DNA from: Ulota crispa
Taxonomy: Eukaryota; Streptophyta; Bryopsida; Orthotrichales; Orthotrichaceae
Direction: 5' to 3'
NCBI GenBank assembly: GCA_963920765.1
Contig: OY987245.1
Coordinates: forward strand, 9,564,727-9,628,726
Length of the DNA stretch: 64,000 bases
Position numbers and translations under genes: made by a program. The notes beneath the pieces were generated by a model, which was given only the letters and a program-made list of their open reading frames with translations, did not search any database and was not told where the DNA came from. This document shows positions 10,701 through 20,118 of this stretch, piece after piece. Each line of letters opens with the position of its first letter. The first letter of the stretch is position 1.

Positions 10701-13553
10701 TATTACAGTTTTTGAATTTGACTTTTTCAGCGCATGTTTTTTGCATTTGTTTTTGTAGTTACAAACATAAACTTGGTAGAAGTTTTGCTATATTTAGGTA
10801 CATTTGTGAACAGTGAACCCGAATGTGATTTGCATAGTTAGCGCAGGTGGCCTAAATTACCTTGCTAAGTGTGGTAAACATTGAACTTTTGATACCATAA
10901 TATTCACATTTTAGTTTTGAAATAGTAGCTGGGTACGACGTGTTTGAACCGATTTTTTATTTCTTTTGTCTTCAAATTCCAGGTCTTATTTTTTGTTGGG
11001 TCAATGGTGGTTGCAGAAGCGTACGACAAATTGACTACTGATCTCGTGGATGCGAAGGAACGGTTATCACGCATTTTCTTATCCAAAGACAAAAAGGCAA
11101 CTGTAAGTCCAGCTACATGAAGTTCTAAGTAACTTTGTGACTTCATTTTATTTTCGTATTTTCTTCCACAATTATAGAACTTGGGGTAGTAAAGAATGTT
11201 GTTTTTTCTATCACTTGAAGGAATTTGCTTGTACAACACAGGTTTGATGTTTTTTTCTAAGCGAACATGAGGTACCAGCAATAGAAGGTTCGTATCCCCA
11301 AATTAAAATTAAAGAGGACACTAATTCTGAATATGCCTAGGATATTTTATGAATAATCAAAGTTCAAAATCCTACGCAATCAGATTTTGTTATCTTCAAG
11401 AAGTGTATAATTCAGACTTGAAAAACGTATCAACTCAAGAGGTTTTGCAGAAAGAAAGGCCAAATTTTTATAAGCTAAACTTTAATTTGAATAAAGTGCT
11501 CTAGAATTGTTTACAAAAATGCCGTTTGATAATTTAGCATGTTCTCTTGTTTGTTTATTATCGGCAGTTGTTGGAGATGGCTGGGGAGAACCAATTAGAC
11601 CGGCCACTTTTGGCTCTTCTAGACGAGAATATTGCTACAGCGTCACAAGCAAACCAGGTATGGTGTTTTTCACACAATTTTATTATTATTTTGTCAGTCA
11701 GATTAATTCTCGAACTCTCGATTTTGAATTGTGGAAGGCTAATGTGAATTCAGGGCTCCTGAAAATTGCATGGAGGAGACCCTTGATAGGGGTTAATCCA
11801 TGCTTAACCCTTAAATGTTGATGTGGACCTCTTTTGTCTGATGGATGACAAACAAACACTCTTTGGGATGGAAAATAGCTGATTTTCATACAATCCTTTT
11901 AAGATAGTGATCATGGAGACCTGGTCCATCATGGAAGGCAAAAAAATAACCTCACCACTAGATTGTTAGGTAACACAAATTGTGAGAAGATTTACAAATA
12001 TGGTGTTAAGTCCCATGTTGCACTTTTTGTGATTTTCATGAGGACAGCATGCAATGTTGACTTATGCAACTTTTGAAACCAATAGGGGTAGTCACACCTT
12101 CTCCACCCTATTCTCAAACTTTAAAGAATAGGGTTGTGGCAACTTGTTTAGGATCCGTTGAGTCCCCATTCTTTAAAGATTGAGAGGTTTTTCTCTTCAC
12201 CGCTGGAGGTGAAGAATGGGGTGGAGAAACCTTCACACGCTAACTTTTTACCCATTTTTGTCTTGTCTTTACCCTAGTTAGTTTTTGTTTATTATTAATT
12301 TTCCATTTTTAGCATTAGTTTTCTTGTTTTTGAAGTTACTCCTCTTACTTTCACTTTAACTTTTCCTACTTTAACCATTCTCCATTCTCTCTTCTTCACC
12401 ACTCACATAAGGATGTCACACCTTCCATGGAGAAGTGCTCCCATTAGCTCCTCCTATATTCATTTTGTCACGCCTCATTCTTCTTAGAAATTTCATACCT
12501 TGAAGGATCCCCTAGTATTAAACTAGGGGTAGTCACAATCCTTTCTTGGCCACGTGTGGAGAATGAGATCGCAAACATGTCGCTTTACTGTTGGCTGTTA
12601 GAGCTTATGTTTTTGTTAACATGTGAAACTTCTCACCGCCCCATTCTTCTCCTCCAAAGGTGAAGAATGAGGCGGTGAGAAGTTTAGCAAGAGAAGCTTC
12701 ACCTCTTGCACCCATGTTTCACCTTGTTGTGCTTGTTTTTATCATTGATTGACGGCTCCCTTAGGTGTAGAGCGTAGTAATTACTCTATCTTTTGAAAGC
12801 ATGTAATCATTCCCCATTCTCATTCTCCAAAACAAACAAACAGGGTGTCACACCATCTTCACAAAGAATGAGCTTCTATTAGCTCCTCTTTTCTCTCCAC
12901 AACTTCATCTCCATTCTCTTTTCATTCTCCAAGAAGCCGTGATTACCAACAAATTTCTGTGAAGATTGAGAAGCAGCTGAGTGAAAGTAGGAGCCAATGG
13001 GAGCACTTCTCCATGGAAAGTGTGACACCCCTTTTGTGAGTGATGAAAAATGGAGAATAGAGAATGGTAGAAACAAACTCTTGCTTACTAAAATTGGATA
13101 GGGTAAAAGCGTAAGTGAACCAAAGTATAGGGAAAACGCAGATTGTGGTAAGAGTTCTCATGGAAATTCATTCTCCATGATTTTCTTCACTCCCAAGGGA
13201 GGATTTTTTTTTTCTCAATCTTCATGGAACCCGCGAGCCGCCAGTCGTGGAGAGAGGGCCATGTTGGATTTCTATGAAGATTGAGAATCAAGAAAACCAA
13301 CTGTGACTACCCCTGATGTGTGAAAACTTGCCACACTGCTGTAGTGGGCAGCTACAGCGACCAGCCCGACGTTTAAAGGTTAGAGAGTTGAGTGCAATAA
13401 GAGAGCAGGAAGTATATTAGAGCTCTCCAGCCGTGGTTGACACAGTTTTTGGCATGTGCTAATACGGAAGGACCGGGGGAATGAGTGCAGGAGCAAGCTG
13501 CGCAGTTCATGGGGAGACTCCGTGGCGCTGTGGTGAAGTACATCACAATCTAG
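7711..13553 (+). CDS. Conserved plant protein of unknown function, probably plastid-targeted, 8 exons
   Basis: Exons: 7711-7902, 8462-8608, 9067-9164, 10148-10220, 10367-10427, 11017-11102, 11568-11657 and 13491-13553 (stop TAG). All junctions are GT/AG and in phase; total 269 residues. Residues 1-64 are rich in Ser, Thr, Gln and Arg with almost no acid, like a chloroplast transit peptide. Then DPEGILGAP, a charged helix (KISEDAEYKDKVERQLQADK), RVVPNSLKDLLEFFLTT, MEFEVARCRPRLTEEFFSFL, IGELEVLQKVLREGVEAYDK, LLEMAGENQLDRPLLALLDE, and the C-terminal QFMGRLRGAVVKYITI. I recall this layout from conserved land-plant proteins annotated as hypothetical or, doubtfully, as an rRNA methyltransferase; I see no SAM-binding motif. 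Function unknown. Introns 1, 2, 3 and 7 are largely transposon or repeat. Confidence 0.85.
7952..8396. mobile_element. TA/CTAAGGTAG-ended MITE filling most of intron 1
   Basis: The ends are CTAAGGTAGAAGAACCTAAA at 7950 and the inverted TTTAGGTTCTCCTACCTTAG ending at 8398. The element makes up about 445 of the 559 bases of intron 1 (7903-8461) of the plastid-type gene. Confidence 0.75.
8660..8974. mobile_element. Mutator-like MITE with perfect 9-bp target duplication
   Basis: It begins GGGAAAATTTCATGGATACC, ends TCCTTGAAATTTTCCC, and is nearly palindromic throughout. TTGATTCTA is present on both sides (8651-8659 and 8975-8983). A 9-bp duplication points to the Mutator superfamily. It occupies 315 of the 458 bases of intron 2. 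Confidence 0.9.
9187..9573. repeat. Tandem repeat in intron 3, split by a hairpin element
   Basis: Four copies of a ~50-bp unit containing GTCATGGCTGCTGTTGCAAT and TATGGAGGGATCCTTG lie near 9196, 9246, 9473 and 9524. The open frames here are by-products of the repeat. Positions 9289-9462 are a separate insertion. Confidence 0.75.
9289..9462. mobile_element. CACTA-like hairpin MITE inside the tandem repeat
   Basis: It starts CACTAGAAGAAACCC and ends TTTTGTCTAGT. The interior folds back on itself (GGATGTCC near 9328 and 9418, with the inverted TTTTTATGTTAA and TTAACATAAAAA inside). Plant CACTA transposons typically begin CACTACAAGAAA. I do not see a clean 3-bp duplication. Confidence 0.5.
11814..13383. 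mobile_element. TTAA-type element with nested insertions in intron 7
   Basis: The left end is TTAACCCTTAAATGTTGATG. The right end is GACGTTTAAAGGTTAG (terminal TTAA mutated). The reverse complement of 13318-13383 matches the sequence from 32293 (GGCGGGCTGGTC), so this is the same family. Secondary insertions occupy the middle. It accounts for most of the 1833-base intron 7. Confidence 0.65.
12084..13314. mobile_element. Nested elements ending in AGGGGTAGTCACA
   Basis: AGGGGTAGTCACA occurs at 12084 and 12524, and its inverse TGTGACTACCCCT ends at 13314. Shorter inverted repeats (TGTCACACC with GGTGTGACA-like partners, CTTCTCCATGGAA) lie within. The set looks like several related terminal-inverted-repeat elements inserted into each other. 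I could not resolve each boundary. Confidence 0.5.
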
Positions 13554-13952
13554 TCCATAACAATTTTGCATAATGGAATCTTTATAAGGGGGGAGAGATT
13601 CCTTATTGGAAGTGTTTCAGTTGAAATTAATATTGGTGTTGTGATTCAAACAAATCAGTGTTGAATTTCCATGTTTTATTTGATTCAATTCTCTTGCTTG
13701 GGTACCACAACAATGTAGAAAAACTATCTCACTATTGTAGTATCTTTTGGAGAGTCCAACATTGTACTCACTTTTGAATTTGCAAAGAACATCTAGCATA
13801 GTGAAATATGCACAGCTTAATTTTGTTCCTGTCAATTAGACTAAGTTTTTTTCAAATTTTCATGACATGCAGTTATTGGACTTGGTTTTCTAATGGGAAA
13901 TTTTCCTAAAGCTATGCTTAATAAGTGGTAAGCTCTTTGTCATCTTGCTCTC

Positions 13953-14181
13953 TTAACCCTTGAGCGCCCAAGAGACATTATAATGTCTCTCAAAAAGCTG
14001 GGTCAACTCAATTTTGATTGATATAATCTCATTACACGTTTGGTGAAACCACTTCCAATCGAGTTCCACTAACAATTCATATGGTTGGATCCTATGGATT
14101 GTATTTTTCAATCCATAAGGGCACTTTGATTGCACACAAGTCAAGCTTTTTGCGTTTCAACTCTGGGTGCTCAAGGGTTAA
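13953..14181. mobile_element. TTAA-flanked MITE (229 bp)
   Basis: It opens TTAACCCTTGAGCGCCCA and closes TGGGTGCTCAAGGGTTAA. The inverted ends match over about 18 bases with TTAA outermost. There is no coding capacity. Confidence 0.8.
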
Positions 14182-14335
14182 CAAATTAAACAACTTCCAA
14201 CATTTCCACATGCAATGAACAAGGTAGGTACTTGTTATTTGGTCCTTCATGCCACCAATTGTAGTGGGCCAGTGGCTACTTGAATCGCCTATTCGCAATC
14301 AAAATTCACTACTAAACAACATCTAAGGTAGCAGC

Positions 14336-14720
14336 ATCCATAAGCGTTGCATCCCCATGCTCGTCATCTGAGAGTGGTAGGGCTAATCAATAAAAAAACA
14401 AATGGTTGTGGGTGATTGAGTGATGGTTGTGGGTGATGAAAAGATGGTTGTGGGTGACTAGCATGAGGTTTAGAGTACCCATCTCACTATTTAAGAACCA
14501 ACAAGCCTTGTGATTAGCATCTCTTACACATGATTCCTATAATTTCAGTGATTTTGGACTTTGAAAAATCTTTGTGGACAAATGCTTGCAATTGGAACCT
14601 TAAAATTGATGCCAATATTTTTGGTTTCCATTTCCTAACATATAGTATTTTTTTCAAAATTAGTCAATTGTTTTACCTACTCCAAAACCCTTATTTCCAC
14701 ACTTATGGGTGCGCCTACCT
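14336..14720. mobile_element. TA-flanked AGGTAG MITE, left arm of an inverted pair
   Basis: It starts AGGTAGCAGCATCCATAAGC and ends CTTATGGGTGCGCCTACCT, with TA outside both ends. Its sequence recurs almost exactly, reverse-complemented, at 14974-15368. Confidence 0.85.
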
Positions 14721-14973
14721 TACATCTTTTGTCAAGTTGGAAATAGGCTTAAACCCCTTTTGTAGTGTTTATGATCCCAAACACATTTCTCTATATTACA
14801 TCCATATGCATCTCTAATATAGTATTTGTAACATCACAATAACGCAACAACTAGTATTTTAGATTGATATAATTTAGAAAGTATCACATTGTTTTCCAAA
14901 ATGCTTAGAAGTGGTTGAGTGCAGTTGTGCTTCAAAAATGCATTTAAGTTCTGTGATCGCAGCATGATGTGTA

Positions 14974-15368
14974 AGGTAGGCTCACCCATAAGCGTGGAAA
15001 TAAGGGTTTTGGAGTAGGTAAAACAATTGACTAATTTTGAAAAAAATACTATATGTTAGGAAATGGAAACCAAAAATATTGGCATCAATTTCAAGGTTCC
15101 AATTGCAAGCATTTGTCCACAAAGATTTTTCAAAGTCCAAAATCACTGAAATTGTAAGAACCATGTGTAAGAGATGCTAATCACAAGGCTTGTTGGTTCT
15201 TAAATAGTGAGATGGGTGTTCTAAACCTCATGCTAGTCACCCACAACCATCTTTTCATCACCCATAACCATCACTCAGTCACTCACAACCGTTTGGTTTT
15301 TTATTGATTAGCCCTACCACTGTCAGGTGACGGGCATGGGGACGCAATGCTTATGGATGCTCCTACCT
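14974..15368. mobile_element. TA-flanked AGGTAG MITE, right arm of an inverted pair
   Basis: It starts AGGTAGGCTCACCCATAAGC and ends GGATGCTCCTACCT, with TA outside each end. Both arms encode the same accidental peptide on opposite strands (ISVILDFEKSLWTNACNWNL), which shows their very high identity. The arms are separated by about 250 bp. Confidence 0.85.
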
Positions 15369-15370
15369 TA

Positions 15371-16493
15371 CCCAAAATCACAGATTTGAGAATGTGTAGT
15401 TTACATGATATACATTATTTTGCAAAAAGAATCCAATTTGAGACTTATAGGTTTTACATCTCAAGCAGTATTCAGTAAATACTCTTATGAGGATGTAAAA
15501 TTCAAAAATCCCAAAATTATACTTGTTCTTCTCAAATAAATGAACATTGCATTCAATTACAAAAAAACAGGGAAGGTCTGATAATACATGTACAAGAGTA
15601 TCAAGCCCGATCCTTTTGGACAAATAATGCTAAATTACACCCATTCAATTAGGGTTCTTTTTCTTGGCAATATTTTGCCTAACTCTAACCTCATCTAGCT
15701 ATCATTGCTCTAAGAAATTGAGTGGAAAAGTGGATGAAACTGCCAAATCTTTCCCCAAACAAACAATAGGTTTGTCAATATTTGGATGAAAGTAATTAAT
15801 ATTAGTAAATATCAAGGGTGAACTTGCACACATTGTTGATTCTATTCAATTTTATCCAATTTTCCTTACCTACTTGCATTCTTGGATGCAGTTTGCCTTA
15901 CCTCGACCTAAACAAAACTAAAAGAACATGCATTCAATTTAATGTGATTATTGAAAGATTGAGAAAGATTGAGAAATGTATAAATAACTATACTCTCTAA
16001 TATTTGAATGTTTGATGAAGTTGTCAGGTTTTAGATAAAATTAAGAGAATATACTATAATATATGAATGGACTAATGCCTTCTATTAAGATACATACGAT
16101 TGTTCAAATATGTGGTTTCACTATAATTATGTATTTTTTGAAGGCTAGGATGAACTGACCCCTCATTGCTCCCTACCTCATGAAACGGGATCTTGGGGCT
16201 TTGTATACTGCACATCCATATTTTGGGTCAAGGTGGTAAAGTTCCATAATTTTACTAGCAAGAGCAAAAGTAATAATTTGTCCCTTGTTTTGGCATTGCC
16301 CAATTGTATTCTTCTCCATGTTTTTTGGAGTAAACTAAGATCTCTAAATCTAAATGTGAATTCAAAATTTTCTTATTCAATCTCTTGATAGTAATTCACC
16401 AAACTTTCACAATTTTTGAAATGCTAAAAAGTGGAGCTTTTCACTCTAACCCCACACTCATAAAGTAGTTGACCCAGCTCGTAAGGTAAGAGG
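15371..16493. other. Intergenic, no gene recognised
   Basis: AT-rich, with only short unrelated frames. It includes degraded repeat sequence near 16200-16330. Confidence 0.4.
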
Positions 16494-16810
16494 CTCATAA
16501 ACCAACCATCTAAGAGCTGAAACTGAATTTTGGGGAGGTGGAAAATCTTGAAATATGTTTCAAAAAAAAACTCTTGAAAGACAAGAGGAATGGGCTTCTA
16601 ACTCATGTTATTTTGTATTTTTTAGAGCAATGTGGAACTAGTTATGAAACTTTCAAGTGGAAAGGTCATAGGGCTCTAAAATGGATCTCTTCATCAGATG
16701 TATGCATGCTGTACATTTCTGAAAGGCTGTGAATAAGGGCATGTATTGGTGGAGATCATTTGGGAAAGTGAGCGGTATTACTGCCCTAACAAAGTTCAAG
16801 CCTCTTACCT
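16494..16810. mobile_element. TA-flanked AGGTAAGAGG MITE, copy 1
   Basis: It starts AGGTAAGAGGCTCATAAACC and ends CCTCTTACCT, with TA on both sides. It is homologous to 38890-39216. Both copies carry a similar ~65-codon frame (GLLTHVILYFLEQCGTS here), which I regard as part of the repeat and not a conserved protein. Confidence 0.75.
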
Positions 16811-16867
16811 TAGCCCCATACATCTAAGCAAGGGGCAATTAGGGGATCAATTTAGTCTAGTCATTTT

Positions 16868-17807
16868 TTAACCCCTAAAGGACCAAAGTCCCCTTGGGGG
16901 ACAAATGGGATTTCGGGCATGTACCTATGGCTAATCTACTTTTAGTGATTTTTTGAAACCTTTATTGAAGGTGGGGAATTCAAAGATCTAAGTGGGCATC
17001 TAATTTTTTCTTCATTCCAACATTTGATGAAGAAGTTATGCATGAATTTATGAAAAATGGTGTTTGAAAGGGAGCCAAAAACTTCTTTAAAATTTTCATT
17101 TTTTTCAAATAAAAATTTGAAATAGGTTCTTTAGACTTATATAGACGTGGGAAGCTTTGAATCATTCCATTTTTGATAGATGAGATGAAAGCCATGAAGA
17201 GTTTTTGTTTGCGGGTAGTTCTAGATTCTCTACTCTAAAATAAACTTTGAAGTCCATTATTTTACTCAATTCTCAATATTTTGAAAAAAAAAACAAAACC
17301 AAAGGATGTAGATTGTTTATCACAACATTATAATCGTTGGGATTTGCATTTTTCATTTTTATAATTAAATTCATAACAATTTAGTGTTTTGACTCATTCT
17401 CTACTTCTTTTTACTTACTATTTTTTCCCATGTGTTGTGTAGTTCCAATTGATTTGAAAATTCTCCCACACATACCTAACTTGGTCTCCTAAAATGGGAA
17501 AAATAAACCTCAACTTTGTGTAGAGTAATTTTTTGATCTAAGAGTGATTAAAGCCTTTTGAAATTTCTGGGTAGCAGCAAAAAAAAACTCATTTCCGCAA
17601 TTCAAATGTAAATATCTCACTCATTTTTGTGTAAATTGAGTTGAATTTTTTTATCACGTGTACCTCTTGTAGTCTACTATAAGATCTTATGATTGAATTC
17701 TTGTAAAAAGCTTTTTTTCTTACCATTATACTTGCTTCCCCAAAAATGACAGTTTTCTGTGTTTTTCACAGAAAATATGGCTTGGTCCTTTAGGGGTTAG
17801 GGGTTAA
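16868..17807. mobile_element. TTAA-flanked piggyBac-like element (about 0.94 kb), reverse orientation
   Basis: It opens TTAACCCCTAAAGGACCAAA and closes TGGTCCTTTAGGGG, TTAGGGG, TTAA. The interior (CTACTTCTTTTTACTTACTA near 17400) is the reverse complement of the element at 192-1146. Confidence 0.8.
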
Positions 17808-18495
17808 CTAGTTCTGAATTATTTATGTTATTGTGGATTTTCTATATCTCAAAACACCCAGAGATCACTATACGCTTTACACGTATTTCTGGATATTTTT
17901 GCAAAGCAACTTAGTCAAGTCCGTCTATTCCTGGAGTATTACTTTGGAGTTTGGACTTTGGAGAGTCCAACAGTAGTTAAATATGACCTGTAGTAAGCTT
18001 ACTATATTTTGCGATCCTCTGAAATCTAAAAAAAGGGAGACGGTCGGTGGATTTATGAAACAAACATTGGATCGTGAGAAAGTAGTCCACATACACGCCA
18101 CGTGCCTTTCCACGTGGAGCAAATTTATGCAAAAGAGTTGGTACATGCTGCAGATACGTGTTTGTGGGGCCGGGGTGAAAACGCTCGGCTTTCGAACTTT
18201 TACAAACAGCAGAGGATGCAAGAATTTTAAAATTCACCACTAGGAGTTTTACATGTTAAAATCCAGTGACTCTCAATGCGCCAAAACCTCGTAAGGAAGG
18301 AGAAAAATTTTGAGCAACCACAGTACAAAATAGGGGCAACTCGCCCGAACTTACTATTCTTACTCCAATTATCCTTGTTTATATAAAAGCTGACCTTTTC
18401 CACCCTGGGTTTTCAAAATCATATCACTCATATGTGCAGTTCTGTATATCCAGTACTGTACAACCAAGCCCATCCATGCAAAGGATCTTCAGTCG
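17808..18495. other. Intergenic; TATA-like box at 18379-18388
   Basis: GC content rises from about 17970. ACGCCACGTGCC at about 18095 is a G-box-like core, and TTATATAAAAGC at 18379-18388 is a good TATA box about 110 bp before the small ORF at 18496. Confidence 0.4.
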
Positions 18496-18642
18496 ATGAT
18501 CATGAGAGCAGCTCCAGCCTTGCTCACCAGACGGCAAAGCTCTGGGCCCGGGCTTGTTAGGACTCGGAATCCCGGTCTACAACAGGCTCACCAAACTCAA
18601 AAAGAAGGTCGGGCTCCTCAAACTTTTCTTCCAAAATTGTAA
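18496..18642 (+). CDS. Possible small ORF or first exon, unrecognised
   Basis: A 48-codon frame starting MIMRAAPALLTRRQSSGPGL and ending LPKL. It is rich in Arg, Ala and Ser, with a single acidic residue (a Glu near the C-terminus), which resembles a mitochondrial presequence. It lies about 110 bp downstream of a TATA box in a local GC-rich island (18480-19210). It could be exon 1 of a spliced gene whose remaining exons I cannot identify, a decayed gene, or chance. On the opposite strand, 18757-18557 is also open and ends in an acidic tail (EPVVDRDSES), so the coding strand is not certain. Confidence 0.25.
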   Translation: MIMRAAPALLTRRQSSGPGLVRTRNPGLQQAHQTQKEGRAPQTFLPKL

Positions 18643-19236
18643 TTTTTAGTGCGTTCAGGAAATTTGACGTGTTCTTATTTTGGAAGCTCGTTTGCTGCTG
18701 CGGCACTACTTGCTGCCAACGCATATTGCTTTTGACGATTCCGGACAGTGGTCCCACAGTTTTCTATTTTCATCCTCGATTTGGCAACTCAGGCTAGACC
18801 TCTCGCCCAGAGCAGCACCCTGCATAGAGAAAGTCACACGAAAAAATCCGTTTCCAGTCCTCTGTTTGGAGAGAGGCTGGAGAAGCTCTGAAGCCCAGTC
18901 ACCGCAATTCAACAACGGAATCAAGTCTCGACAGAATGTTGAAAGCACCAGAATACCCGGGGGATTTTGACATAAACTTCATCCATCAAATGCTGAGCTT
19001 GCAGAACAGCATCCTTCCCAATTCCCAACTCCCCAACTCCCCATGCTACACGAGCGCCACCTCCTCTCAACTCCATTGCTTGGTCGGAGCCATACCAGCA
19101 CGACACGTACTACAACTCCCGGGCCCAGAACTCGCGTCTCTAAATCTAGTACAGCAAACCTGGCAATCTAGATTACGCGACACGTACTACAACCTCATCG
19201 ATCACAGATTCGTAATTCCCAGTGCGGCTCAATCTA
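18643..19236. other. GC-richer island, no gene assigned
   Basis: Overlapping frames are open on both strands (for example 18936-19253 + and 18948-18706 -), but none resembles a family I know. It could hold exons of a gene started at 18496, or a pseudogene. Confidence 0.3.
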
Positions 19237-19591
19237 AGGTAGAAATACCATAAACGGTTAAAATAAGACACTTTACCTTGAAGATATGGGGAATTTCTTG
19301 AGAAATTAAGTTCAACATGTGGAGAAACAAGGATAAGGAAGAGTGAAAAAAAAAACTGAAAAATGAATATTTTATGCAATATAAATGTGGATCTAGGGTT
19401 TGGACCATTTGCGGTTTCATAGATGTACCTTAAACGGCTACCTCTAAAATCTTGTTCTGAAATAAATTTGAACTAATCAAATGCGAGGAAAGAGCATTTT
19501 TCTAAAATCTTTTTCAAAGCCAGCTCTTGTTGGTTTAAGAACACTCTACTCTACCATTATCCGACAGTAACCGTTTAAGGTATTTCTACCT
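19237..19591. mobile_element. TA-flanked AGGTAG MITE upstream of the PR-1 gene
   Basis: It starts AGGTAGAAATACCATAAACG and ends TTTAAGGTATTTCTACCT, with TA at 19235-19236 and 19592-19593. Confidence 0.8.
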
Positions 19592-19852
19592 TACTGCACA
19601 TACATCGATGTGGGGCCGACGTGAAAAACCTCAAGTTCAAAGAAAGGTGATGGTAATAATTTGTCCCCCATATTTGTATTGTTTAATTGTACCCTCCTCT
19701 ACGCTCTGAACTATTGAAGTGTTACTGAATTCAAAAATGAATTCAAAACTCCCTAATTCAGATGGCAATAGTAAAACTCTCCTATTTTTTTGGGAAGTGA
19801 AAAGCCTGAGGTTTTCCACCCCGGCCCCACATCGACGTATGAGTGTGCAGTA
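19592..19852. mobile_element. Second MITE abutting the previous one, TA shared
   Basis: It begins TACTGCACATACATCGATGT and ends ACATCGACGTATGAGTGTGC followed by AGTA. The inner ends are GTGGGGCCGACGTGAAAA and TTTTCCACCCCGGCCCCAC. Its first TA is also the right-hand TA of the preceding element. Part of the sequence (GTGGGGCCGGGGTGAAAA) recurs near 18160. Confidence 0.7.
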
Positions 19853-19959
19853 GACTGAGCCTTCCCAGTGCCTAGTCGCCACAGTGAGCTCGGCGATCTG
19901 GAGCTCACAAATCTCAGTACCTGGTCACGTCTCCGAGCTCATCGATTTAGCTCGCACAA

Positions 19960-20095
19960 CTCAACAGCTCATCCCATCACGACCCACCACTAACTCACTC
20001 AATTCTAGCAATCTCATACTGCCTGGTTAGCTCAGCGATCCACTCAATTCTAGTAATCTCAGAGTGCCTGGTAGAGCCCGGCGATCTAGACGTGA
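19960..20095. repeat. Degenerate tandem repeat upstream of the PR-1 start
   Basis: Two adjacent ~47-bp copies share CACTCAATTCTAG, AATCTCA, GTGCCTGGT (or CTGCCTGGT) and GCGATC, with more distant relatives back to about 19885. This is the proximal 5' region of the PR-1 gene. I see no convincing TATA box in it. Confidence 0.55.
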
Positions 20096-20118
20096 GAGTG
20101 TGCGCAAGGTCGGCAACC

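Noticed and set aside
14530-14817. 95-codon frame shared with 15164-14982
   Set aside because: It is duplicated through the inverted MITE pair and not a protein family.
16538-16732. 64-codon frame with a similar frame at 38929-39138, considered as a conserved gene
   Set aside because: Both lie inside two copies of one MITE family, so similarity reflects the repeat.
20092-20118. Upstream GTG-initiated extension of the PR-1 frame (RVCARSAT)
   Set aside because: The ATG at 20119 has a strong context and directly begins the signal peptide.
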